A stretch of DNA of 12,952 nucleotides from NCBI GenBank assembly GCA_964510575.1, contig CAZECN010000054.1, positions 1 through 12,952 on the forward strand, read 5' to 3'. The notes beneath the pieces are model-generated. The model was not told the origin of the DNA. It made no database searches and saw only the letters and a list, made by a program, of their open reading frames with translations. Origin of the DNA: CALKYB01 sp964510575. Lineage in GTDB: Bacteria > Bdellovibrionota_C > UBA2361 > SZUA-149 > CALKYB01. Shown piece by piece: positions 6,127-12,884 of the stretch. The stretch's first letter is position 1. The number at the start of each line of letters is the position of its first letter. The translations under genes and the position numbers were made by a program.

Positions 6127-6996
6127 ATGTCAGTATTAGTTAACAAAGACACGAAAGTAGTTACTCAGGGTATGACTGGTAAAACAGGCATGTTTCATAC
6201 TTTGGGTTGTAAAGAGTATGGTTCCCAAATGGTTGCTGGAGTGAGCCCAGGGAAGGGTGGAACTAAGGCAGAAGGGATACCTGTTTATGATACAGTTAAG
6301 GAAGCTGTTGATGAGACAGGTGCAAATGCAAGCGTAATTTACGTTCCGCCTCCCTTCGCAGCCGATGCAATTCTAGAAGCTGCAGATGCTGAAGTTCCTC
6401 TAGTCATTTGTATTACGGAGGGTATTCCAGTCCAGGATATGCTTGCGGTAAATACTTATCTTGAAGGAAGTAAGACTCGACTAATTGGACCTAACTGTCC
6501 AGGGGTAATCACTCCTGGTGAGTGTAAAATTGGAATTATGCCTGGCCATATTCACAAGCCAGGAAAGGTTGGCGTAGTTAGCCGTTCTGGAACCCTCACT
6601 TATGAAGCTGTTGGTCAGTTAAGTGAGCTAGATATCGGTCAGTCAACTTGCATAGGTATTGGGGGAGATCCTCTCAATGGAACCAACTTTATCGATTGCT
6701 TGGAGCTTTTCACTGAAGACCCAGACACTGAAGCGATTGTCATGATTGGTGAGATTGGAGGTTCTGCAGAAGAAGAAGCCGCGGCTTGGATTGCAGATAA
6801 TTGCAAAAAGCCTGTTGTCGGATTCATTGGTGGTGCCACTGCTCCTAAGGGACGAAGAATGGGCCACGCTGGAGCGATCATCAGTGGTAGTGAAGGAACT
6901 GCGGAAGCTAAGTATGCCGCGATGGAAGAGGCTGGGGTGAATACAGTAAAGTCCCCTGCGGATCTCGGCAAGAAAATAGCTGAACTTATTAATTAG
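6127..6996 (+). CDS. sucD: Succinyl-CoA synthetase, alpha subunit
   Basis: This is the CoA-binding, phosphohistidine-carrying subunit that partners SucC. The product has 289 residues, the same as E. coli SucD. QGMTGKTG (14-21) is the CoA-binding Rossmann loop, GPNCPG lies at 121-126, GIGGDP at 177-182 and IGEIGG at 207-212. H247 in RRMGHAGAIISG is the phosphorylated histidine. The ATG at 6127 is chosen over an in-frame ATG at 6058: it has an AAGGAG site at a good distance, gives the family N-terminus (MSVLVNKDTKV) and avoids overlap with sucC. The gene is co-directional with sucC (31 nt apart) and ndk (31 nt apart). Confidence 0.98.
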   Translation: MSVLVNKDTKVVTQGMTGKTGMFHTLGCKEYGSQMVAGVSPGKGGTKAEGIPVYDTVKEAVDETGANASVIYVPPPFAADAILEAADAEVPLVICITEGIPVQDMLAVNTYLEGSKTRLIGPNCPGVITPGECKIGIMPGHIHKPGKVGVVSRSGTLTYEAVGQLSELDIGQSTCIGIGGDPLNGTNFIDCLELFTEDPDTEAIVMIGEIGGSAEEEAAAWIADNCKKPVVGFIGGATAPKGRRMGHAGAIISGSEGTAEAKYAAMEEAGVNTVKSPADLGKKIAELIN

Positions 6997-7027
6997 AAAT
7001 TCATTATACAAATCAGGAGGTGGCATC

Positions 7028-7432
7028 ATGGCCGTCGAAAGAACATTATCAATTATCAAACCAGACGCTGTTAAGAAAAATGTAATCGGCAAAATTTTAT
7101 CTAGATTTGAAGATGCTGGATTGGAAATTGTTGAGGCTAAGTTGGTTCAGCTAGATCAGAAGACTGCAGGATCATTTTACGAAGTTCATAAAGAAAGACC
7201 TTTCTATAATGACCTGGTTGAGTTTATGACCTCTGGTCCAGTGTTTGTCTCAGTTTTGGAAGGCGAAAATGCAGTTAAGACAAACAGAGACTTGATGGGT
7301 GCTACTAACCCTAAAGAAGCTGATGCTGGAACGATAAGAGCTGATTTTGCTGATAGCATTGATGCCAATGCCGTTCATGGTTCAGACAGTCTTGAAAATG
7401 CGACGAATGAAGTAAAATTCTTCTTTGCATAG
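7028..7432 (+). CDS. ndk: Nucleoside diphosphate kinase
   Basis: The enzyme transfers the gamma phosphate from a nucleoside triphosphate to a nucleoside diphosphate through a phosphohistidine. The 134-residue product has all signature residues: K11 in IIKPDAV, Y51 and the ERPFY segment, R87 in NRDLMGATNP, R104 in GTIRADF and the active-site H117 in NAVHGSD. It ends shortly after the NEVKFFF motif, without the extra C-terminal residues of the E. coli enzyme (143 residues). A full AGGAGG site lies 7 nt before the ATG, the strongest ribosome site in the cluster. Placement right after sucCD fits the known functional partnership, in which NTP made by succinyl-CoA synthetase feeds nucleotide exchange. 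Confidence 0.98.
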   Translation: MAVERTLSIIKPDAVKKNVIGKILSRFEDAGLEIVEAKLVQLDQKTAGSFYEVHKERPFYNDLVEFMTSGPVFVSVLEGENAVKTNRDLMGATNPKEADAGTIRADFADSIDANAVHGSDSLENATNEVKFFFA

Positions 7433-7466
7433 ACTGTAAACCAAAAAGGCCAGCGAGGGGGCCCAA

Positions 7467-8552
7467 ATGGTTACAACGGAAGAACTGACAGAAAATAAGA
7501 AGAATCTACTAGGAATGTCTCGAGCTGAGCTCGAGCATTACCTAGTTGAGGAGCTTAGCGAAAAGCCTTTTCGAGCTAAGCAGCTAACTCAGTGGGTTTT
7601 TGAAAAGAGAGTTAAGTCTTTTGAGGAGATGACTAATATCTCCAAACCTTCTCGCGAAACCATGGCTGAGCATTTTTGTTTTTCCCGTCCGGAAATTGTC
7701 AGCTGGCAAGAGTCAAAAGATGGAACTATTAAGTTTCTAATTAGACTCGACGACGGTTCCGAAGTCGAAAGTGTGCTTATCTGCCAACCGAAGCGCTATA
7801 CCTTATGTGTATCTTCACAAGTAGGATGTGCGATTGGTTGCACCTTTTGTAGAACAGCACTTATGGGATTATCTAGAAGCCTTGAAACTTCCGAAATTAT
7901 AGGTCAAGCAATGGCAGTGCTTGATTTTGTGGATGCTCCACCTAAAGATGTAAAAAATAAACCAGACCCATTCAAAAATGTGGTGTTCATGGGTATGGGG
8001 GAGCCAATGCATAATGCTGATAATGTATTCAGGGCTGCCAGAATTTTTACCGATGAATACGGGCTTCAACTCTCCTATAAAAGAGTTACTATTTCCACCT
8101 CTGGTTTGGTTCCTAAGATTGAACAATTTACTAGGGAGCAAGTTCCAGCAAGTCTCGCTATTTCGCTAAACGCTACTACTGATGAGACTAGAACGAAGTT
8201 AATACCAATCAATAAAAAATGGCCTCTGAAAGAGCTACTCACTGCTGTTAAAACCTATACCAAGGAATCCGGTAGGGAAGTGACTATGGAATATGTCATG
8301 TTAGCCGGTGTCAACGATTCTCCTGAAGATATGGCAAGGCTTCAGAAACTAGTACATGGCTTCCCGATGAAGTTAAACCTAATCCCTTACAACGACAATT
8401 CAGGCTTAGGTTACTTTAGTCCAGCTAAGGAGAAGATCGTCTCTTGGCAACGAAAGCTTAATGCCAAAGGCTTTAATGCTAGAGTCAGGTGGTCCAAGGG
8501 CGAAGACATTGACGCGGCCTGCGGTCAACTAGCTGTTAAGGACGCAGCTTAA
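7467..8552 (+). CDS. rlmN: Dual-specificity 23S rRNA/tRNA adenine-C2 methyltransferase
   Basis: This radical-SAM enzyme methylates C2 of A2503 in 23S rRNA and usually A37 in some tRNAs, using a methylated cysteine intermediate. The 361-residue product has the N-terminal helical domain (about 17-70) with the LxxW-like KQLTQWVFEKRV segment. The 4Fe-4S cluster motif is C121-AIG-C125-TF-C128. The catalytic pair is C114 (in TLCVSSQVG) and C352 (in DIDAACGQL). GMGEP provides the SAM-binding GGE-like motif, and SLNATTDETR and LIPYND follow as expected. The ATG at 7467 follows a GAGGGGG site. It lies 34 nt after ndk and could be co-transcribed with it. RlmN is distinguished from Cfr by this C-terminal motif and by context; no resistance role is indicated. 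Confidence 0.97.
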   Translation: MVTTEELTENKKNLLGMSRAELEHYLVEELSEKPFRAKQLTQWVFEKRVKSFEEMTNISKPSRETMAEHFCFSRPEIVSWQESKDGTIKFLIRLDDGSEVESVLICQPKRYTLCVSSQVGCAIGCTFCRTALMGLSRSLETSEIIGQAMAVLDFVDAPPKDVKNKPDPFKNVVFMGMGEPMHNADNVFRAARIFTDEYGLQLSYKRVTISTSGLVPKIEQFTREQVPASLAISLNATTDETRTKLIPINKKWPLKELLTAVKTYTKESGREVTMEYVMLAGVNDSPEDMARLQKLVHGFPMKLNLIPYNDNSGLGYFSPAKEKIVSWQRKLNAKGFNARVRWSKGEDIDAACGQLAVKDAA

Positions 8553-8588
8553 AGTATTTTTAGAGGATCTATTTTTAAGAGTTCTATT

Positions 8589-8616
8589 TTGAAGGTTTAT
8601 TACTTGAATTGATAAT
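8589..8616 (+). promoter_or_regulatory. Candidate promoter of mtnP
   Basis: TTGAAG (8589-8594) and GATAAT (8611-8616) are 16 nt apart, near sigma-70 consensus. They lie in the 90-nt AT-rich gap between rlmN and mtnP, which also contains TCTATTTT twice (8568-8575 and 8583-8590). Transcription would start near 8623, about 20 nt before the ATG. Confidence 0.4.
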
Positions 8617-8642
8617 CAGTGAAGTATTGTCAGAGGGAATTT

Positions 8643-9536
8643 ATGTCTGAGACTATTGGTGTTATTGGCGGAAGTGGTTTGTATCAAATTTCATCCGGCG
8701 AGGAGAAAGAGAGTGTTGAGATCGATACCCCCTACGGCAAGCCTAGCAGCTCAATTCAACGACGAGTAATTTCCGGCAATGAAGTTTTATTCATTGCGCG
8801 CCATGGCAAGGGGCATGTACTAACTCCTTCTGAAGTTAACTATAAAGCAAATATTTGGGCTTTAAAGAGTCTCGGAGCTAAATGGTGCCTGGGAGTGGGT
8901 GCTGTTGGGAGCTTACAGGAGAACATCAAGCCTGGTGATATTGTGATCCCAGATCAATTCATTGACCGAACTAAAGGAAGAGACTCTACCTTTTTCGGCA
9001 AAGGGATTGTTGCACATGTTCAATTTGCAGATCCTTTTTGTCCGGTGTTTAGAAAAATTCTTTCAAGTGTTGCCACAAATCAAGTTTTTAAAAAGAAAAA
9101 GGGAATTCACAATAAGGCCACCTATGTTTGTATGGAGGGTCCCGCTTTCTCCACTCGAGCTGAGTCTAGAATGTATCGTTCTTGGCAGGGTTCGATTATA
9201 GGAATGACCGCTGTGACTGAAGCCAAGTTAGCAAGAGAAGCAGAGATTTCTTATGCCACCTTAGCTACTGTTACTGACTATGATTGTTGGCGATCTGATT
9301 CAGCTGATGTCGATGTTGCAGAGATATTGGCGACCCTAGCTGGCAATTCTGAGGCTGCAATATTGATAATCGAAAAGTTAGCAAAAGAGATGACAGGTGA
9401 AATCCCCAGTGAGATGGCAGCTAAGGCGCTAGATCTAGCTATTATTTCCAATCTAGATAATGCACCGGCTGGAACCCTTGAAGAGATGGAACCCATCTTA
9501 AAAAGAACAATAAAGGCCAGAAAGCAGCAATCCTAA
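8643..9536 (+). CDS. mtnP: S-methyl-5'-thioadenosine phosphorylase
   Basis: It splits methylthioadenosine, the by-product of polyamine synthesis and related reactions, with phosphate into adenine and methylthioribose-1-phosphate. The 297-residue product has the MTAP-type features: GVIGGSGLY (6-14, phosphate-binding), RHGKGH (53-58), PSEVNYKANIWALKSLGA (62-79), GAVGSL (86-91), the YVCMEGPAFSTRAES substrate loop (161-175), GMTAVTEAKLAREAE (187-201) and VTDYDCW. D212 and D214 in that last motif indicate 6-amino purine (adenine) specificity; Asn there would mark guanine or hypoxanthine. The ATG at 8643 is preferred over an in-frame GTG at 8619, as AGAGGG lies 5 nt before it and the family starts at this point. 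The last part (about 270-297) is a longer charged tail. Confidence 0.94.
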   Translation: MSETIGVIGGSGLYQISSGEEKESVEIDTPYGKPSSSIQRRVISGNEVLFIARHGKGHVLTPSEVNYKANIWALKSLGAKWCLGVGAVGSLQENIKPGDIVIPDQFIDRTKGRDSTFFGKGIVAHVQFADPFCPVFRKILSSVATNQVFKKKKGIHNKATYVCMEGPAFSTRAESRMYRSWQGSIIGMTAVTEAKLAREAEISYATLATVTDYDCWRSDSADVDVAEILATLAGNSEAAILIIEKLAKEMTGEIPSEMAAKALDLAIISNLDNAPAGTLEEMEPILKRTIKARKQQS

Positions 9537-9547
9537 ATATTTATTGA

Positions 9548-10843
9548 ATGTCAGATCTTCTAAAAACTTGTTCAGATAAACTGGTATCGCTTCCGGGTAA
9601 GATCTCCCGTATTTTACTCAACGCAGGGGAGAGCTTCTATCTTGATGATGGGTTTTCAAGGGCTGCAGCCCTTGCTTACTCCTCGCTTCTGGCGCTTGTT
9701 CCTATTACGGTTTTCACTGTTCAAACCTTGTTGAACTTTCAGTTTCAATCCGAAGAAATTATTGGCGCTTTTCAAGGTATTGTTGAAAAAATGCTGCCAC
9801 CAGGGGAAAATGAGCAGACCAAGGCTTTTTTGGATCAGATCCTGGGATTTGTAGTTGGCATTACCGATGATCTAACCGAAGATTTGGGAAGGCTTGGAAC
9901 TCTGACTTTATTAACATTAGTTGTTACCTCTATTGCTTTATTCAACACAATTCAGAGTGCGCTAGATGCAGTCTGGAGAGTGCAATCTGAGTCCGGCATT
10001 ATTTCCAGAATAATGGCTCACTGGAGTATATTTACTGCTTGGTTAATTCTCATTGGAGTAACGATAGTCTGGACGGCTAGATTCGGTACTCTTGCCGAAC
10101 AATTTGGATTCCTACAATCCGAAAGTATCGGACAACTCGCCCAGCTGTTTCCGACTGTTATGACTTGGATTGTTCTAAGTGTTTTATACGCAAAGGTTCC
10201 CGCTGCGCCGGTGAGGTATCGTGATGCGTTTTTTGGAGCACTAGTGGCCTCTATTCTGTTTGAGCTGACTAAAAGAGGCTTTGCATACTATGTTGGAGTT
10301 TCAAGCACCTATAGCGCCCTTTACGGCCTTTTAGCAGCCGTTCCTTTGTTTCTCTTATGGTTGTATCTAATTTGGGTTATCGTCGTTTTTGGGGCTCATT
10401 TGACCTACCAAGCCGGTAATATTTCCCTTATGGGTGGCTTAAGAAGGTATTCCACTCAGCTTGGCGAGGTTGGTTCTATCCTAGGGCTTAGAATACTTCA
10501 GCTTATTTCACAGCGTTTCATTAAGGGAGAAGAACCACCTACGGAAGGGGAGTTAGTTGTAGAGAGTTCTGCAGATCCTGTGCTTGTTAGGACATGTTTG
10601 GATATTTTAACTGATGCCGACATTCTAACTCTTCCCGATCCAGAAAGGCATTCGCGCACTTTGACCAGAACCCCTCGTAAGATTCTAGTTTCGGAAATTA
10701 TAGAGACTTTTCTTTCCAAGAAAAACAAAGAGGGGAACTCTGATGGGAGGAACGCAATTCTAGAAAACTTAGCGGGAGTGGCCAGAGATTCAACTCGACC
10801 AATTCGAGAATTAACTCTGGAGGAATTCTCGCTTAAAAGCTAG
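9548..10843 (+). CDS. YihY/BrkB-family inner-membrane protein
   Basis: The 431-residue product belongs to the YihY/virulence factor BrkB family, formerly misnamed ribonuclease BN. Six membrane helices are readable at about 38-62, 116-136, 158-176, 201-216, 226-245 and 257-283. Family motifs include AAALAYSSLLALVPI (39-53), the VRYRDAFFGALVAS segment (222-235) and the YGLLAAVPLFLLWLYLIW helix (259-276). Residues about 300-431 form a long soluble C-terminal tail, absent from short members such as E. coli YihY (about 290 residues), with a possible winged-helix-like part at about 345-395; that domain call is inference. The function of the family is not settled. The start lies 11 nt after mtnP and has no clear ribosome site, so translation may be coupled to mtnP. 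Confidence 0.9.
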   Translation: MSDLLKTCSDKLVSLPGKISRILLNAGESFYLDDGFSRAAALAYSSLLALVPITVFTVQTLLNFQFQSEEIIGAFQGIVEKMLPPGENEQTKAFLDQILGFVVGITDDLTEDLGRLGTLTLLTLVVTSIALFNTIQSALDAVWRVQSESGIISRIMAHWSIFTAWLILIGVTIVWTARFGTLAEQFGFLQSESIGQLAQLFPTVMTWIVLSVLYAKVPAAPVRYRDAFFGALVASILFELTKRGFAYYVGVSSTYSALYGLLAAVPLFLLWLYLIWVIVVFGAHLTYQAGNISLMGGLRRYSTQLGEVGSILGLRILQLISQRFIKGEEPPTEGELVVESSADPVLVRTCLDILTDADILTLPDPERHSRTLTRTPRKILVSEIIETFLSKKNKEGNSDGRNAILENLAGVARDSTRPIRELTLEEFSLKS

Positions 10844-10860
10844 TTTTTTTATGAGGGAAA

Positions 10861-11040
10861 CTACTCTCCGATTGTAACTTTGCCTTCTTTAATCAAGTTA
10901 TAAACTTTATTGATTAGTTCTTTTTCTTCGGCGTCTATCTTACCATCATCATGAAATGCGGACATTAATTGAGCATATTCGTCTTGGTCAATTACGCCGT
11001 CGGCAATAATTTCTTCAACCAGTTCTGATATAGTTTTCAT
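10861..11040 (-). CDS. 59-aa acidic protein with two DGxID (EF-hand-like) motifs
   Basis: A short complete frame runs from ATG (11040) to TAG (10861). The product is a small acidic helical protein that contains ADGVIDQDE (residues 13-21) and DDGKIDAEE (31-39), a repeat 18 residues apart. Aligned to an EF-hand loop, the motifs keep the Gly at position 6, Ile at 8, Asp at 9 and Glu at 12. They lack the usual Asp at positions 1 and 3, so calcium binding is doubtful. The same DGxIDxxE pattern occurs in TerB-like helical proteins. An AAGG site lies 8 nt before the ATG. It begins 27 nt after the kinase stop codon on the same strand, so it is probably the second gene of that operon and may act with the kinase. 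No known family is claimed. Confidence 0.7.
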   Translation of the reverse strand: MKTISELVEEIIADGVIDQDEYAQLMSAFHDDGKIDAEEKELINKVYNLIKEGKVTIGE

Positions 11041-11067
11041 ATTATCTACCTTGTCCTCAAGATGGAT

Positions 11068-12759
11068 TTAAATTTCATCCGCTACATACTTAATAGCAAG
11101 ACCGTCTCGATAAAGTCCTTCATCATCTAACTCTTCAAGTATCTCTGAAGCCCCGCTATTCTTATCGTAGGGGCCTATTAAGACCTTAAAGAATATCATT
11201 TGTTGATTTTTAGCAGTAACCTCAGGCTCTGCTTTAACTTGTAGTGGAAAGCCTTCCTTAGATAAAGTTTGCGCAATGGAAGCCGCTCTATTTATATCTG
11301 AGGATCTAACATACTCAATATACCAACCCGTTGGGACATTCTCTTCAACTAGACCTTCTGTAGATTCACTGGCAACAGCAACTGGACTATTTGAGTGGCT
11401 GATTACCTTATCTTTTTTGGCATAAAGAATCCCCAGTGATGCGAAAAGTAGGAAAAGCAAGGTGCCGCCTAAATACTTAATAGTGTTCTTACCTTCGGCG
11501 ATATTCTGAACTGAGCTAAGATCAATATTCTTTGTTGATTCAACCGTTGAGCTAAACTTTGATTTTAATTTATCTTGAATGCTCTCTTTCTCGGGATGAA
11601 ATACTTGCTCAACTAGTTTTTCGACTTTCTTATCTTTTTTACTATCAGTAGAAGAGTTCATTGCTTGACGCAGGGGACTATCTTCCTTCTTTGACAGTGT
11701 TGCTGAAATTGACAAATCTGCCGGGTCTTGAACTTTATCCACTTTTTTAGGTGCCTCATTGCTGGACAGTTTTTCTTCGACTGCTGCACCAGGAATATTT
11801 GGTGGGAATTCAGGAACTAGTGGTTGAGCTTCAAAGTCACTCTGTTTTTCCAATTCATTTAAGGCACTATGCATTTCATTAGCATTAATGAAACGGTGAC
11901 TTGGATCGATGGCCATAGCCTTAACAATCAGCCGGCTTAAGGCCTCTGAGCAATTAGAGTTAATTTCGTGTGGAGGAACAATTTCTTGGGTTAAGCGTTG
12001 AGCAAGAGCCCGTATAGGGGATTCAGCTTTGTAAGGCTTTGTGCCAGTTACCAGTTCGTAAGCGCAAATTCCAAGGCTATATATATCTGAGCTTTCGGTT
12101 AAAGTTCCATCCCTAACATACTCAGGAGAAAGATACTCAAGTTTTCCAGTGATTCCAGAACCGGTACTAATAGTTGCACCCATTCTAGCATCGCCAAAGT
12201 CAGTTATTTTAATGGCGTTATTTTTACCAAATAAAATGTTCTCCGGTCTCATGTCTCGATGAATAATACCGTTTTGATGAATTTCGGCTAAACCATTTAA
12301 AACTTCTTTTAATAAAAATACTATTTGTGGATCAGTGGGCTGCTGCTCACTGGCTATCATGTCCCTAAGACTACCGAAAGGAAGGTACTCCATAACCAAT
12401 CCAATTATTTGGCCTTCGCGGTGATATCCTCGACTTCTAATTATGTTTGGGTGTTGTAACTCATAAGTTACTAGTATTTCGTTTCGGAATCGTTTGGCCG
12501 TTAAGTCTTCCACGCTGCTCTCGGTGATTTTCATCGCCTTAATTGTACAACGTTGATCTGGAAAGTCACTATGACGTGCAAGGAAAACACCATCCATTGG
12601 TCCTCGCTGGAAGACGTGTAGGATTTCGTAATGACCAAATATTTTTTCACCGATGTTAAGCAAAGCAGCTACTTTAAAAGAGACCTTAAAAAAAGACCTA
12701 GACTTAAACCAATTCCAAAACTGCTGGATAGAACATCCAATACTACGAGGATTATTCAC
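11068..12759 (-). CDS. Membrane Ser/Thr protein kinase with C-terminal SPOR-like domain
   Basis: The 563-residue product has a Hanks-type kinase domain (about 42-305), a charged low-complexity linker (306-425), one membrane helix (about 427-447) and a SPOR-like domain (about 479-560: GWYIEYVRSS..FFKVLIGPY..DGLAIKYV). Kinase residues present are K74, E94, HRD 167-169, N174, DFG 187-189, D225 and R289. The glycine-rich loop is degraded (Q51-R-G53-P-M-D56 for G-x-G-x-x-G) and the HRDxK lysine is Arg171, so activity may be low or altered. The domain order puts the kinase in the cytoplasm and SPOR in the periplasm, where such domains bind glycan strands of peptidoglycan lacking stem peptides; this suggests a cell-wall or division sensor. 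The start taken is a GTG at 12759 without a clear ribosome site, so the first ~35 residues are uncertain. Confidence 0.9.
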   Translation of the reverse strand: MNNPRSIGCSIQQFWNWFKSRSFFKVSFKVAALLNIGEKIFGHYEILHVFQRGPMDGVFLARHSDFPDQRCTIKAMKITESSVEDLTAKRFRNEILVTYELQHPNIIRSRGYHREGQIIGLVMEYLPFGSLRDMIASEQQPTDPQIVFLLKEVLNGLAEIHQNGIIHRDMRPENILFGKNNAIKITDFGDARMGATISTGSGITGKLEYLSPEYVRDGTLTESSDIYSLGICAYELVTGTKPYKAESPIRALAQRLTQEIVPPHEINSNCSEALSRLIVKAMAIDPSHRFINANEMHSALNELEKQSDFEAQPLVPEFPPNIPGAAVEEKLSSNEAPKKVDKVQDPADLSISATLSKKEDSPLRQAMNSSTDSKKDKKVEKLVEQVFHPEKESIQDKLKSKFSSTVESTKNIDLSSVQNIAEGKNTIKYLGGTLLFLLFASLGILYAKKDKVISHSNSPVAVASESTEGLVEENVPTGWYIEYVRSSDINRAASIAQTLSKEGFPLQVKAEPEVTAKNQQMIFFKVLIGPYDKNSGASEILEELDDEGLYRDGLAIKYVADEI

Positions 12760-12762
12760 TTA

Positions 12763-12786
12763 CTGACTAAAGTATCGGTTAGTCAG
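12763..12786. repeat. 24-bp inverted repeat before the kinase start
   Basis: CTGACTAA (12763-12770) and TTAGTCAG (12779-12786) are perfect 8-bp arms around the 8-nt spacer AGTATCGG. The repeat ends 3 nt before the kinase GTG and begins just after the predicted transcript start (about 12789). It could be an operator or a hairpin at the 5' end of the message. It has the same 8-8-8 geometry as the repeat at 1653-1676. Confidence 0.65.
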
Positions 12787-12795
12787 CCTAGTTTC

Positions 12796-12811
12796 ATTAT
12801 AACAGTTATAA
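12796..12811 (-). promoter_or_regulatory. Extended -10 promoter of the kinase within a palindrome
   Basis: On the minus strand TG-T-TATAAT (12804-12796) is a perfect extended -10 element. It is overlapped by the palindrome TTATAAC-N-GTTATAA (12797-12811), with 7-bp arms and a one-base centre. No strong -35 hexamer is seen at 16-18 nt. Predicted start of transcription is near 12789, 30 nt before the GTG at 12759. The palindrome overlying the -10 box is where a repressor would bind, although a chance AT-rich match is possible. Confidence 0.5.
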
Positions 12812-12868
12812 GACGCCGAAACTACGGTATTTTTTGGGGAATTCCTGGACCTATTAGCTATAGTTTGG

Positions 12869-12884
12869 AGTAGGAGAGCCTACT
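12869..12884. repeat. Short perfect inverted repeat
   Basis: AGTAGG (12869-12874) and CCTACT (12879-12884) pair perfectly around AGAG. No T run follows on either strand, so it is not a simple terminator. It lies about 65 nt upstream of the kinase -10 box. The rest of 12887-12952 shows no gene; only a weak A/T arm pair (GTTTTTT..AAAAAAC, 12910-12931) is seen. Confidence 0.35.

Noticed and set aside
6643..7092. 149-residue minus-strand frame across sucD and ndk
   Set aside because: It is antisense to two certain genes, with no family signal; a by-product of codon bias in the real genes.
8619..8642. GTG start extending mtnP by 8 residues
   Set aside because: AGAGGG sits ideally before the ATG at 8643, and the family N-terminus begins there.
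10842..10863. TAGTTT/AAACTA pairing between the YihY gene and the 59-aa gene as a bidirectional terminator
   Set aside because: Stem is A/T-rich with an 11-nt loop and would be unstable; the T run on the plus strand lies inside the loop rather than after the stem.
12631..12873. 80-residue plus-strand frame over the kinase start
   Set aside because: Antisense to the kinase and its promoter, no ribosome site or recognisable motif.
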